Assembly (NCBI GenBank): GCA_002239005.1 | Contig: MPNL01000023.1 | Location: 1-49,373, forward strand | Length of the DNA: 49,373 nt | Direction of reading: 5' to 3' | Origin: Truepera sp. bin119 | GTDB taxonomy: Bacteria; Deinococcota; Deinococci; Deinococcales; Trueperaceae | Shown: piece by piece, positions 29,738 to 38,131 of the stretch | Numbering within the stretch: the first letter of the stretch is position 1 | Layout: each line of letters opens with the position of its first letter | Notes under the pieces: model-generated | Told to the model about the DNA's origin: nothing | Seen by the model: the letters and a program-made list of their open reading frames with translations, nothing else | Database searches by the model: none | Position numbers and translations under genes: made by a program

Positions 29738-30655
29738 ATGGATCGCAATAGCGTTGACTGGTATGGCAACTTCTGCGCTGTGGTGACGCCCTTCAACCGG
29801 GACGGCAACATCGATGAGGCTGCCTTTCAGGAGAACATCAGGCTGCTCGTCTCGGAGGGGATCCGAGGGATCGTCGTGGCAGGGTGTACTGGCGAGTTCT
29901 GGGCCCTGAGTGACGAGGAGCGACTTCGACTGTTCGAACTTGCCCGCGAGGCCACCGATGTCTTCGTCATCGGCAACGCCTCGGCCATCGTGACCGGCCA
30001 CTCCGTCGCCTACGCCCAGGGAGCCAAGGACCGCGCCCTCGACGGAATCATGCTCACCCCGCCGTTCTATGCCAAGCCCAACGACCGCGAGATCGTACAC
30101 CACTACCGTCGCGTCTCGGACGCCGTTGAACTGCCGATCCTGATGTACAACATTCCCTCGCGACAGGCGGTGGCGCCCTCGATCGGGGTGATCGAACAGC
30201 TCGTTCAGGTCGACAACGTCGTCGCCTTCAAACAGAGCGCCTCCGAGTTCGGCGCAGTGCTCGACACCCTGCGCGCCGTGGGTGACGCCATCCGAGTGAT
30301 GCCTGGGCACTCGGTGGATCGCGGGGTGCCCTGCCTGGTGATGGGAGCAGACGGCTACGTCAGCAGCGTCGAGTCTCAGGTGATGGGTCGCGACGCGGTC
30401 CGCATGTATGAGTTGGTTATGGAGGGGAACCTTGAGGAGGCCCGCGACATCCAGATGCGCTGTGTGGCGCTCGACAAGGCTGTCCACGGCGACGCCGGAA
30501 CCTTCCCGGCTTCGCTCAAAGCTGCCATGAACTTCTGCGGTCGGCCCGGAGGCTACCCGCGCGAGCCGCTGCTGCCGCTGACCGAAAAGGAATCGTCTAA
30601 CCTGAGAGCCACCCTGCAGGGCATCGGGATCGCCATGGCCGCCGTCGTCGCGTGA
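29738..30655 (+). CDS. DapA/DHDPS family aldolase or lyase
   Basis: A 305-residue class I aldolase-type TIM barrel. GCTGEFWALSDEER near residue 50 replaces the usual GTTGE loop; the catalytic Tyr lies in LMYNIPSR near 138 and the Schiff-base Lys in VAFKQSAS near 166. Relatives include dihydrodipicolinate synthase, N-acetylneuraminate lyase, 2-keto-3-deoxy sugar acid aldolases and the hydroxyproline-pathway deaminase LhpC. Beside an enolase-superfamily gene a 2-keto-3-deoxy acid aldolase is plausible; beside the dehydrogenase subunits downstream an LhpC-like role is equally so. AAGGAGG precedes the ATG. Its stop overlaps the next start (GTGA). It is not likely to be the lysine-pathway DapA. 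Confidence 0.9.
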   Translation: MDRNSVDWYGNFCAVVTPFNRDGNIDEAAFQENIRLLVSEGIRGIVVAGCTGEFWALSDEERLRLFELAREATDVFVIGNASAIVTGHSVAYAQGAKDRALDGIMLTPPFYAKPNDREIVHHYRRVSDAVELPILMYNIPSRQAVAPSIGVIEQLVQVDNVVAFKQSASEFGAVLDTLRAVGDAIRVMPGHSVDRGVPCLVMGADGYVSSVESQVMGRDAVRMYELVMEGNLEEARDIQMRCVALDKAVHGDAGTFPASLKAAMNFCGRPGGYPREPLLPLTEKESSNLRATLQGIGIAMAAVVA

Positions 30656-31599
30656 ACGAATCGGTCCTCGTGTTCCACCCGAGTGACCCCGAGGCCTATC
30701 TCGAGGCGCTGGGAGAGAGTGCCCGGACCGAAGGCCTGACACTTCGTGCCGCCCGCTCCGAAACCGAGGTCGAGCGCGCTATCGGAGATGCTGAGGTGCT
30801 CTTCTCGGCCAACGACTTTCCCGTGGGGCAGCTGCGGGCTGCAGCTAGGCTTCGCTGGATCCATGTGCAGGGTGCCGGGGTGAACCGCTGGATCGATGCC
30901 GGGCTGCCTCCGGGGGTCCGCCTCAGTCGTACCACCGGCAGCTTCGGGCCCCGAATGGCCGAGTACGCCCTGGCCTACATGCTGGCGGTCGCGCTCCGCA
31001 TCCCTGAAGCGCTCGCTAACCAAGCGGATCGCCACTGGCAGGAACTGCCCTTCACCCACTTGCGCGGCAGCACCGTGGCCGTGGCCGGGGTCGGGGACAT
31101 CGGACTGCAGATCGCCCGCGCCTGCGCTGGCCTCGGAGCAAGAGTGGTGGGCCTGGCCCGCACACCCAGGCGAGACCCCGCACTAACGGCCTGTTACGGC
31201 CCCGACGAACTTATCCCCTTCGTAGGGGAGGCCGACTTCGTCGTGGTCACGCTCCCCCTCACCAGGGCGACGAGGGGTCTGTTTGGCCGCCCCGTTTTCG
31301 AGGCGATGAAGTCCACGGCGTGGATCATCAACATGGCTCGGGGACCGATCCTCCACGAGACCGACCTCATCGCCGCGCTGTCCCAAGGCGTTATTGGAGG
31401 GGCTGTACTCGATGTCTTTGAGGAAGAACCACTCCCCCCAGATCACCCCTTATGGGCCATGCCGAACGTGATCGTCACCCCCCACCATTCGGGAATTACC
31501 TGGGTGTCAGAGGCGGTCGCAGCGTTCCGCGAGAACCTCCCCCGCTACCGTGAGGGTGCTCCGCTGGTTCATGAGGTCGACCTCGGCCGAGGGTATTGA
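30652..31599 (+). CDS. D-isomer-specific 2-hydroxyacid dehydrogenase
   Basis: A 315-residue NAD(P)-dependent dehydrogenase. The cofactor motif VAVAGVGDIGLQIARA starts near residue 140, and the catalytic triad is complete: Arg in NMARGPIL, Glu in DVFEEEPLP and His in TPHHSGIT. It resembles the glyoxylate/hydroxypyruvate reductase-like GhrA group (PLTRATRGLFG, STAWIINMARG). It would reduce or oxidise a 2-keto/2-hydroxy acid, such as a product of the DapA-type aldolase. GTG 30652 overlaps the preceding stop in GTGA, and its own stop overlaps the next start (TGATG), so the genes are translationally linked. Confidence 0.92.
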   Translation: MNESVLVFHPSDPEAYLEALGESARTEGLTLRAARSETEVERAIGDAEVLFSANDFPVGQLRAAARLRWIHVQGAGVNRWIDAGLPPGVRLSRTTGSFGPRMAEYALAYMLAVALRIPEALANQADRHWQELPFTHLRGSTVAVAGVGDIGLQIARACAGLGARVVGLARTPRRDPALTACYGPDELIPFVGEADFVVVTLPLTRATRGLFGRPVFEAMKSTAWIINMARGPILHETDLIAALSQGVIGGAVLDVFEEEPLPPDHPLWAMPNVIVTPHHSGITWVSEAVAAFRENLPRYREGAPLVHEVDLGRGY

Positions 31600-32726
31600 T
31601 GCCGGCCCAGCGGGCCAGCGCACGGACGGTCGTCGTCGGCGCTGGCACCGTCGGCGCGTTCGTCGCCTACGGTCTTGCCCGTCGGGGGGAAGAGGTGCTA
31701 CTGCTCGAGAGAAAAGAACCGGGTCTCGAAGCCGCCGGCCTCAACGCTGGCACCCTGGCGGTCCAGAACAAGCTCCTGTCCCTGATCCCACTGGCGATGC
31801 GCGGCGTCGAGTTGTGGCAGGATTTCGAGCGGCAAACCCGCCGCGACCTCCACACCGTTCGCTGCGGCGGCTTCCGCGTAGCACACACCACCGTCGGAGG
31901 GGAGCGCCTCGAGCGGGAGGCCGAGCAGCAGCGCCGCCTCGGCCTAGAGGTCGAGCACCTCTCGGGAGAAGAGGCCAGGGCGAGAGCGCCCTACCTGGCT
32001 GGTACGGTTCGGGCAGCGAACTGGTGCCCGCTCGACGGACACAACAATGCCCTCACCGCCGTTAAGCAGGTGGTGCAGGAGGCTGAAGCGCTCGGTGCCA
32101 GAGTGCAGAGTCGCAGCGAAGTCCTGAGTATCGAGCGGGAGGCGGGCCGCTGGCGCCTCGTCACACCGGGCGGGAGCGTCGGCGCGGACCGGATGGTACT
32201 GGCGGCCGGACTGTGGAGCCGAACCCTGGCCGAGAGGATCGGTCTACGGCTTCAGCTTGAAGTCCACAACAACCAGATGATCGTGACCGAACGCCTCCCC
32301 AGACTGATCGATCACGTCATCACCCATGTCACGGGACGCCTCACCCTCAAACAGAAGGGGGAGGGGACGGTGCTGATCGGCGGCGGCTGGCCGGGACATC
32401 ACGATCTCGAGCACAACCTCAAGTGGCCGGCTCTCCCTAGCCTGATCGGGAACGCCCGACTGGCGACTGCGACGGTCCCGAGTCTGGAGGACGTGCACGT
32501 GCTTCGCACTTGGGCCGGACTCGACGGTCGTACCCGCAGCCAACATCCGCTGATCGGACCGGTAGCTGGGCGCCGGGGGCTCTACTTAGCGACCTCGTTC
32601 CGGGCCGCCTACACGCTAGGTCCTGCCGTCGGAGAGGGGATCGCAGAGTGGATCGTTACCGGGGAACCTCCCGAGCTGCTTGCACCTTTCGCAGAGGAAA
32701 CGAGGAGGCTGGTGGCGTCCGCATGA
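31599..32726 (+). CDS. FAD-dependent amine/D-amino acid dehydrogenase, catalytic (beta-like) subunit
   Basis: A 375-residue DAO-family flavoprotein. VVVGAGTVGAFVAYGLARRG near residue 10 is the dinucleotide-binding motif with Glu at the end of the second strand (LLLERKEPG). Later segments CPLDGHNNALTAVKQ and LRTWAGLDGRTRSQHPLIGPV match the glycine oxidase/opine oxidase subunit B group. It would oxidise the C-N bond of an opine, imino acid, D-amino acid or N-methyl amino acid. The next three genes encode a small 2Fe-2S protein, a second flavoprotein and a BFD-type protein, the composition of opine oxidase and D-hydroxyproline dehydrogenase complexes. ATG 31599 overlaps the preceding TGA by one base. 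Confidence 0.9.
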   Translation: MPAQRASARTVVVGAGTVGAFVAYGLARRGEEVLLLERKEPGLEAAGLNAGTLAVQNKLLSLIPLAMRGVELWQDFERQTRRDLHTVRCGGFRVAHTTVGGERLEREAEQQRRLGLEVEHLSGEEARARAPYLAGTVRAANWCPLDGHNNALTAVKQVVQEAEALGARVQSRSEVLSIEREAGRWRLVTPGGSVGADRMVLAAGLWSRTLAERIGLRLQLEVHNNQMIVTERLPRLIDHVITHVTGRLTLKQKGEGTVLIGGGWPGHHDLEHNLKWPALPSLIGNARLATATVPSLEDVHVLRTWAGLDGRTRSQHPLIGPVAGRRGLYLATSFRAAYTLGPAVGEGIAEWIVTGEPPELLAPFAEETRRLVASA

Positions 32727-33049
32727 GTGACGACCGGCGCGTGAATCGGCACCCGGTTCTGGGTCCCCTGCCCGAGGTCGAAACGGTCACCTTTCGGTTC
32801 GAGGGCGAGGTCCTCGCCGGACGGGTGGCTGAACCCGTTGCCGCCGCACTCCTCGCTCATGGCATACGCACCCTCCGCTACAGCGAACCCAGCGGGCGGC
32901 CTCGAGGGCTGTACTGTGCCATCGGGCACTGCATGGAGTGCCGGATGATCATCGATGGACTTGCAAACGTCCGTGCCTGCCTGACGCCACTGCGGCAGGG
33001 GATGCAGGTTCGCAGGCAGAGCCTCGATGCTCTGGCGTCTGATCGGTGA
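32723..33049 (+). CDS. Small 2Fe-2S protein, gamma-like subunit of an opine oxidase/D-hydroxyproline dehydrogenase type complex
   Basis: A 108-residue ferredoxin-like protein. CAIGHCMEC followed by RACLTPLRQGMQV gives the four cysteines of a plant-type 2Fe-2S cluster as in sarcosine oxidase alpha N-termini, HcnA and OoxC. The opening VTFRFEGEVLAGRVAEPVAAALLAHGIRTLRYS is the beta-grasp part. It carries electrons between the two flavoproteins of the complex. ATG 32723 overlaps the preceding stop (ATGA), and its own stop overlaps the next start (GTGA). A longer upstream frame was rejected because it runs inside the preceding gene. Confidence 0.92.
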   Translation: MSDDRRVNRHPVLGPLPEVETVTFRFEGEVLAGRVAEPVAAALLAHGIRTLRYSEPSGRPRGLYCAIGHCMECRMIIDGLANVRACLTPLRQGMQVRRQSLDALASDR

Positions 33050-34284
33050 CTAGGCCATTATGGGATCTGGTGGTGGTCGGTGCCGGTCCGGCGGGCCTTT
33101 CGGCCGCCACCGTCGCCGCCGACCGCGGCCTCTCGGTCCTGGTGTTGGATGAGAGCGATCGTCCCGGTGGCCGCCTCTGTGGCCAGCTTCACGAGCGCCC
33201 CGGGGCCAATCGTGGGGGATGTTGGTGGAACGGGCTGGACGTCGCTGAGCAACTTGCCCGCTCCGCCTACGATGCGAAGGTCAAGATCGAACTCCGCCAG
33301 GCCGTGTGGGGGCTATTCAGGGAACGAGGTGACTGGATCGTCGCCACCCGCTCGCCCGACTCGAGTTCGTCGCACCACTCCAAGCGGGTGCTACTGGCCA
33401 CCGGTGCTGGTGAGGACCCCCTCCCCCTTCCTGGGTGGGAGCTACCCGGGGTCATGTCCGTGGGGGCCGCACAGGTTCTCGCCAATGTCCACCGGGTCAA
33501 GCCTGGCCGGCGGGCCGTGGTGGTGGGCATCGACATCCTCTCGTTGACGATTGCCAGGGAACTTACCCTGGCCGGGGTCGACGTGCTTGCAGTGGTCCTT
33601 CCCCCGGACCTTTCAGGGCAGGATTCGAGAGCCGATCCGGCCGACGTGGTGCGCAGACTCGTTGGCTTGGCTCGCTTCCATCCCTCGCCAGTCCTCCGGC
33701 TGCTGGGGCGCGCTGCCCAAGGCTTGGGGGCTGGACGCTGGGCCCACCGATTCTATCCCCAGCAGGGCCTGCCGGCGTGGGGCATGCGGGTGCGCGCTCG
33801 TACGGCCTGCCTCCAGGTGGTCGGTCGGGATGAGGCTGAGGGGGTGGTTCTGGCGCCCCTGGACCGCTACGGGAGACCGGTTTCGCACCAGGCCTATACC
33901 CTCCCGGTCGACTTGGTCTGCCTGGCGGGCGGCCTGACCCCACTCGCTGAACTCGCGGCTGTCGCGGGTTGCCGCTTCGCCCACATCCCCGAACTTGGCG
34001 GCCAGGTGCCGCTCCATGGGTCTCACTATGAGACTACTGCCGAGAGGATCTACGTGGCGGGCAACATCACCGGTGTAGAGAGCGCCGAGGTCGCCCTCGC
34101 CCAGGGGACCGCCGCCGGGCTGGCCATCGCGCTCGACGCCGAGGCTAAAGCCTCTCCCGAAGAGCTCGTTACGGCCCTGAAAAGGCTCAAGCGGATCAGG
34201 GTAGAGGCAGACATCCACTTCCTCGAGACCGTCGATGCCGGTCGCCAAGAGTTGGCGCGGCGCTGGGAGGTTCAGGATGCGTGA
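33046..34284 (+). CDS. NAD/FAD pyridine nucleotide-disulfide oxidoreductase-like subunit (alpha-like)
   Basis: A 412-residue flavoprotein of the opine oxidase subunit A / HcnB type. The first nucleotide-binding motif is VVGAGPAGLSAATVAADRG near residue 9; ATGAGEDPLPLPGWELPGVMS is the typical second segment, and IYVAGNITGVESAEVALAQG near 330 closes the FAD site. The position of the second Rossmann (NADH) motif holds VVVGIDILSLTIA, which lacks the usual GxGxxG glycines, so NADH binding may be lost, as expected for a subunit that passes electrons inside a complex. Start GTG overlaps the preceding stop; the end overlaps the next ATG by 8 bp. Confidence 0.9.
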   Translation: MTRPLWDLVVVGAGPAGLSAATVAADRGLSVLVLDESDRPGGRLCGQLHERPGANRGGCWWNGLDVAEQLARSAYDAKVKIELRQAVWGLFRERGDWIVATRSPDSSSSHHSKRVLLATGAGEDPLPLPGWELPGVMSVGAAQVLANVHRVKPGRRAVVVGIDILSLTIARELTLAGVDVLAVVLPPDLSGQDSRADPADVVRRLVGLARFHPSPVLRLLGRAAQGLGAGRWAHRFYPQQGLPAWGMRVRARTACLQVVGRDEAEGVVLAPLDRYGRPVSHQAYTLPVDLVCLAGGLTPLAELAAVAGCRFAHIPELGGQVPLHGSHYETTAERIYVAGNITGVESAEVALAQGTAAGLAIALDAEAKASPEELVTALKRLKRIRVEADIHFLETVDAGRQELARRWEVQDA

Positions 34285-34633
34285 GTTGGACACGACCCTT
34301 ATCTGCCGTTGCGAAGAGGTCTGTCTAGCAGATCTCAAAGCGGCCTTTGAGCAGGGATTCTCCACTCCAGAGTTGGCGAAGCGCCGCACTCGGATGATGA
34401 TGGGCCCTTGCCAGGGGCGTCTGTGCCAGACCAGCTTCCAGCGCGTCGTTGAGGCCCTCTTGGGTGCGGTCGACACGGCTGAGAGTGGCGGTGCCGACAG
34501 CGCCGCATCGCTCCCATCCCGGGTCGGCCATGACATTCCGGGTTCCCGTCCTCCCGTGCGCCCGCTGACCGTCGGCCAGATCGCACAGCTCGAGGAGTTT
34601 GCCCCGCCAGCCCCGCCGGAGGTAAAGCCATGA
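34277..34633 (+). CDS. BFD-like 2Fe-2S protein, delta-like subunit
   Basis: A 118-residue protein with a bacterioferritin-associated-ferredoxin-like domain in residues 1-60: ICRCEEV gives the first two cysteines and MMGPCQGRLCQ the second two. In many opine oxidase-like enzymes this domain is fused to the C-terminus of the A subunit; here it is a separate gene overlapping it by 8 bp. The rest is Pro/Ala-rich, with the short RPLTVGQIAQLE segment near residue 95 often seen after such domains. It ends the plus-strand cluster. ATG 34277 lies close behind a GGAGG sequence. Confidence 0.85.
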   Translation: MRELDTTLICRCEEVCLADLKAAFEQGFSTPELAKRRTRMMMGPCQGRLCQTSFQRVVEALLGAVDTAESGGADSAASLPSRVGHDIPGSRPPVRPLTVGQIAQLEEFAPPAPPEVKP

Positions 34634-35247
34634 GTCAATCCTGGACTGCGGCTTCGTCTAAGCGCGTCGGATAACGATGGCACAGCTCGTGCCAAGGGGC
34701 ACCCCATAGCTAAGGTGTTCTCATGAGGCGGACCGGGGCGGGAGTGGAAATCTGGGTCCCACCGGGCCGCTGTTCAGGTCCGCTAGACGCCCTGCAGGAG
34801 CCGTTCTCTAGCATGCTAAGGTGAGAACCGTTCAAGATACTTGTGGGGTTCTGGTTGGTTGCGGGGGTATTCCATCGGGCCAGACTTGCGAGTTCCCCCA
34901 CGGGCGATCGGTTCCCCCCCTCGTTGCCGGTATGGCAGGAGCTTCCTAGCCCCTGACAGGTCGGACATCGCTTCCGTTGGAGGGGAGCGCCGACCCCCCG
35001 GCGCGGATCCGAAAGCCGTCGGTCACGACCGTTACTACTCCTGTGTCGACCTCGCCGCCGCTGCAGTAGCCGCTGGGCTGTGGGCCGTTCTCACCTGGGC
35101 GCTCCCTGAGGCGTTTACCATGCCGACCTGCCCGCGCTGATGAGACTTGCCCGGGCGTGGATGAGGGCCTGATCGTCGGATATGGGCAGGGACGCGACGG
35201 TCGCCGCACCACTCCCAGTCAAGAGTGCGGCCCCGGCAGCCACGGTA
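34634..35247. other. Intergenic stretch with possible decayed coding DNA
   Basis: No intact gene is seen. ATG 34631 opens a 15-codon frame behind the last cluster gene. A plus-strand frame at about 34980-35140 reads YYSCVDLAAAAVAAGLWAVL and ends in TMPTCPR, which looks like the end of a real protein but matches nothing I know. GCGCCG/CGGCGC at 34985-35002 forms a short hairpin without a U-tract. The stretch probably holds the remains of one further gene. Confidence 0.4.
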
Positions 35248-36540
35248 TCAGTCCTGCTTGAGCGGGAACAGGTCGTCGATTCGTACCGGCATTCCGGTGG
35301 TGATCGAGCGATTGGCGGCGATCCCTAAGAGCGCGGAGGCGGCACCGTCGAGGTGGGTGGCCGCCGTCGACAGGGGGTCGGCTGGGGGGTTGTCCGAGAA
35401 GAGTTGCTTGAGCAGGCTAGGGTCAGCCCCACCGTGCCCCCCCTCCCTCAAGGGGACCTCGAGGTCGTGAGGGTCCTCGAATATGGGATGAAGTCGGAGC
35501 CGGACCCCCTTGTGGGGTCCCTGGCTCGCGGCAACGCCGGCCTTTGCGGTCCGGTTGCCGCTCTCGGCGACCTCGAGTTCGACGCGCCCCCCGGTTCCGG
35601 TGATGGCGGCCCGCATACCCTCCCAGGGGCTGTAGGCGACCAGAGAGTAGGAGAGCAGAGCGCCGCCACGGTAGCGGGCTGTCACCGCCATGGTGTCCTC
35701 GATGGTGATCGGCTCGCCGAAGACGTTGCGGTCGCGAAGGTAACCATCGTCGCCCTCGGCAGCTAGGTAGAGGCCCTGTAAGTCCGGGTCCTGATCGAGG
35801 TGGAGTGCGAAGGGGTCCTCTCGAGCCTCCGGCTCACCGGTGTAGCGGGTGTAGCTATAGTGCTCGCCCCGGGCCTCAGCGTTCTCCCGTCCGTAGAACA
35901 GCAGATCGCCCATGGCGAAGGCCTCTTCGGGATAGGCGTCCAGCCACCAGTTCACCAGGTCGAAGTGGTGGCTGGCCTTGTGGACCAGCAGGCCGCCCGA
36001 ATATCGCTTCTCTCGGTGCCAGCGCCGGAAGTAGTCGGCGCCGTGGCTGGTGTCGAGCAGCCAGGAGAAGTCGACGCTCAAGGGTCGACCGATCGCACCC
36101 CCCTGAATCAGCTCGCGGACCTTGGCGAAGGCGGGGGCGTGGCGGTAGTTGAAGGTCACGCGGAGGCTCTTCCCGGTCTCCTCGATAGCGTCGAAGATGA
36201 ACTTGATCCGCTCCTCGTCGGTCGTTAGCGGCTTCTCGGTGATGACGTCGCAGCCGAGGCGCATCGCCTCGGCGATGTAGCGGTGGTGGCGGGCGTCGAC
36301 GGTGGTGACGACGACAGCGTCGGCCTGAGTCTCACAGATCATCTCGCTGAACCGCTCGGCGGAGTAGGTCGGGACGGGCTCGAGCCCCGCCTCTTGCAGG
36401 TGCCGATTGTGCCACGCCATCCGGGTCGGGTTCGGGTCGCAGAGGCCGACCAGGCAGTTGGTCTCCGCGTAGGTAGTGGTGAGCGCGGTGACATACATCT
36501 CGGCTCTGCTGCCGGTTCCCACGAGTGCGTAGCGTCGCAT
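35248..36540 (-). CDS. Gfo/Idh/MocA family oxidoreductase
   Basis: A 430-residue NAD(P)-dependent oxidoreductase. The N-terminal motif [17 protein letters not shown] binds the cofactor, [12 protein letters not shown] near residue 100 carries the conserved Lys, and [19 protein letters not shown] near 185 holds the HxxH-like region of the family. It is longer than the 6628-7731 homologue because of insertions around 205-270 ([19 protein letters not shown]). Similar long forms act on oligosaccharides or inositol-type compounds; the substrate is unknown. ATG 36540 faces the divergent thiolase-like gene across about 350 bp that contains a 13-bp palindrome. It converges with the 23.5-34.6 kb cluster. 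Confidence 0.88.
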   Translation of the reverse strand: MRRYALVGTGSRAEMYVTALTTTYAETNCLVGLCDPNPTRMAWHNRHLQEAGLEPVPTYSAERFSEMICETQADAVVVTTVDARHHRYIAEAMRLGCDVITEKPLTTDEERIKFIFDAIEETGKSLRVTFNYRHAPAFAKVRELIQGGAIGRPLSVDFSWLLDTSHGADYFRRWHREKRYSGGLLVHKASHHFDLVNWWLDAYPEEAFAMGDLLFYGRENAEARGEHYSYTRYTGEPEAREDPFALHLDQDPDLQGLYLAAEGDDGYLRDRNVFGEPITIEDTMAVTARYRGGALLSYSLVAYSPWEGMRAAITGTGGRVELEVAESGNRTAKAGVAASQGPHKGVRLRLHPIFEDPHDLEVPLREGGHGGADPSLLKQLFSDNPPADPLSTAATHLDGAASALLGIAANRSITTGMPVRIDDLFPLKQD

Positions 36541-36868
36541 TCACTACCCCCTAGCCCACGTCGGTGAAGCCCCCGGCCGCTCTGCGGGGGGCGCGACGAA
36601 GTGACTCTCGATCTCACGATAGCGACTAGGATTACGGTTCACGGGCGCAGTGCCCTGCTTTTCTCCCAGTCGCACGACGCCTTAGTCGATCTCCGCCAGT
36701 CTCTCCCGGAGCCCGTCGCCGGTGATGACATCCACCCGCTCCCGCCACAGACTCTCAGGCTACAGCTCCGTTGCCAGCAGGGTTTAGGTTCGAGACGGCC
36801 GGCCCCGAGCCGAAGCTGAACCGGGTTGCCGCGACGTTGCCGCTGGGCACCCCGCTACCGATCTCCCC
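36541..36868. other. Divergent intergenic region
   Basis: Between the minus-strand Gfo/Idh gene and the plus-strand thiolase-like gene. CCCCCG (36570-36575) and CGGGGG (36585-36590) can form a hairpin in the leader of the Gfo/Idh mRNA. On the minus strand TATGAT (36882-36877) lies 6 nt before an ATG at 36870 that opens a 28-codon frame; this repeats the leaderless geometry seen at 43937, but the short frame has no other support. Nothing else is recognised. Confidence 0.4.
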
Positions 36869-36881
36869 ATGATGTCATCAT
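36869..36881. promoter_or_regulatory. Perfect palindrome ATGATGTCATCAT in a divergent promoter region
   Basis: Six-base arms flank one central base. It ends 10 bp before the thiolase-like ATG. The half-site ATGATGTC recurs on the minus strand at 43947-43940, in the promoter of the kinase/PLP-enzyme operon. GntR-type regulators bind short palindromes of similar size, but the sequence is not a consensus I can name. Part of the symmetry could come from a TATGAT -10 box. Confidence 0.4.
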
Positions 36882-36891
36882 AAGGGTGCGG

Positions 36892-38124
36892 ATGGCGGAG
36901 CGAGCACGGACGAGAGGGGATCGGGGCTTGACAGATGTCGTTGTCCTTGGCGTCGGCCTGTCACGCTTCTCTCACGATCGACTCGACGGCTCGATCCGGG
37001 ACTGGGTGGTTGAGGCTGTCACCGCTGCCCTCGAGGATGGCGGCCTTGAGCGAGACCGGCTCGACTTAAGCGTCATGGCCTACGAGAGCGACCATCTCGC
37101 CGGCCAGCTCGGTCAGGGGATCATCTGGCACGACAGCGTCGGCCTTGCCCCCAGACCTACCGTCAGGGTGGAGGGGGGTGGCGCGACCGGAGGTCTCGCC
37201 ATCCGCAGCGCCCTGGCCCAGCTGCGGGCCGGCTTCGGCGGGTGCGCCCTGGTGGTTGGGGCCGAGCGGGTGGGCAAGAGCGTGAGTTCGGCTACCGCCA
37301 CCGAGCTGTTTGCCATGTCGTCCGACACCGACTGGGAGCTGCCGGTAGGGGGGCACTTCACGGCCTACTACGCGATGATCATGCGTGAGCATATGCGGCG
37401 CTACGGCACCACCGAGGAGCAGATGGCGCAGGTGTCGGTCAAGAACCATGGCAACGCTCGCTTCCACCCCCTGGCCCAGAAGCCGATGGCGTTGACCGTG
37501 GAGGAGGTGATGGCCTCGCCGGTGATCGCCTCGCCCTACAAGCTTCTCGACTGCAGCCTCCTGTCAGACGGAGCTGCGGCCCTGGTTCTGGCGACCCGCG
37601 AATGGGCTCGCCGCAACGCCCATAGCTTCGCTGATCGGCCCGTGATCCGGCTGGTGGGTAGTGGCGTCGCCACCGACCGACCCCGGCCCGGAGACCGCCC
37701 CTGGGGGGCCTTCGCCGGGTTCGCAGCCAAGCGTCGGGCGGCAGAGATGGCCTACGCCATGGCCGGGGTGGAGGAGCCCCGTAAGGAGCTCGATGTCGCC
37801 GAGATCTACGACTCCTACACCGGTGCGGAGTTGATGGCCTACGAGGCGCTCGGCCTGTGTGAGCCTGGGGAGTCGGGGGAGATGAGCGACCTAGGGGTGT
37901 TCGAGCTCGGCGGTGAGTTGCCGATCAATCCCTCGGGGGGTCTGCTCGGCTTCGGGGCCGCTGCCGGCGCTACGGGGATCGCCCAGGCGGCTGAGATCGT
38001 GACCCAGTTGCGTGGCGAGGCCGATCCGCGTCGGCAGGTCGAGGGGGCCCAGCTCGGTCTCACCGACAGCCACGCTGGGACCGCCACGATCTGCGCCGTG
38101 CATATATTCGAGAGGGAGGGGTGA
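36892..38124 (+). CDS. Thiolase-fold protein lacking the catalytic Cys and His (SCP2/Ltp2-like, possible retro-aldolase)
   Basis: A 410-residue thiolase-superfamily protein. The frame VEGGGATGGLAI aligns with the nucleophile loop VEAACASGG, but the Cys is Gly97. The second signature reads NPSGGLLGFGAAAGATG where thiolases have GHPxGATG, so the catalytic His is Ala356. The C-terminal loop is SHAGTATI. It therefore cannot do Claisen chemistry by the usual mechanism. Actinobacterial Ltp2-type aldolases have this property and work with a DUF35 partner to cleave a steroid side-chain CoA thioester; a DUF35 gene lies two genes downstream. Conserved-looking DVAEIYDSYTGAEL may carry alternative catalytic Tyr residues. 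ATG 36892 is preferred to 36826 because AAGGGTG precedes it. Confidence 0.85.
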   Translation: MAERARTRGDRGLTDVVVLGVGLSRFSHDRLDGSIRDWVVEAVTAALEDGGLERDRLDLSVMAYESDHLAGQLGQGIIWHDSVGLAPRPTVRVEGGGATGGLAIRSALAQLRAGFGGCALVVGAERVGKSVSSATATELFAMSSDTDWELPVGGHFTAYYAMIMREHMRRYGTTEEQMAQVSVKNHGNARFHPLAQKPMALTVEEVMASPVIASPYKLLDCSLLSDGAAALVLATREWARRNAHSFADRPVIRLVGSGVATDRPRPGDRPWGAFAGFAAKRRAAEMAYAMAGVEEPRKELDVAEIYDSYTGAELMAYEALGLCEPGESGEMSDLGVFELGGELPINPSGGLLGFGAAAGATGIAQAAEIVTQLRGEADPRRQVEGAQLGLTDSHAGTATICAVHIFEREG

Positions 38125-38131
38125 GCTGCAT

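Noticed and set aside
29738-30655. Assignment of the DapA-family gene as lysine-biosynthetic dapA
   Set aside because: Its GCTGEFWALSDEER loop differs from the usual GTTGE-type loop, and the neighbours are catabolic.
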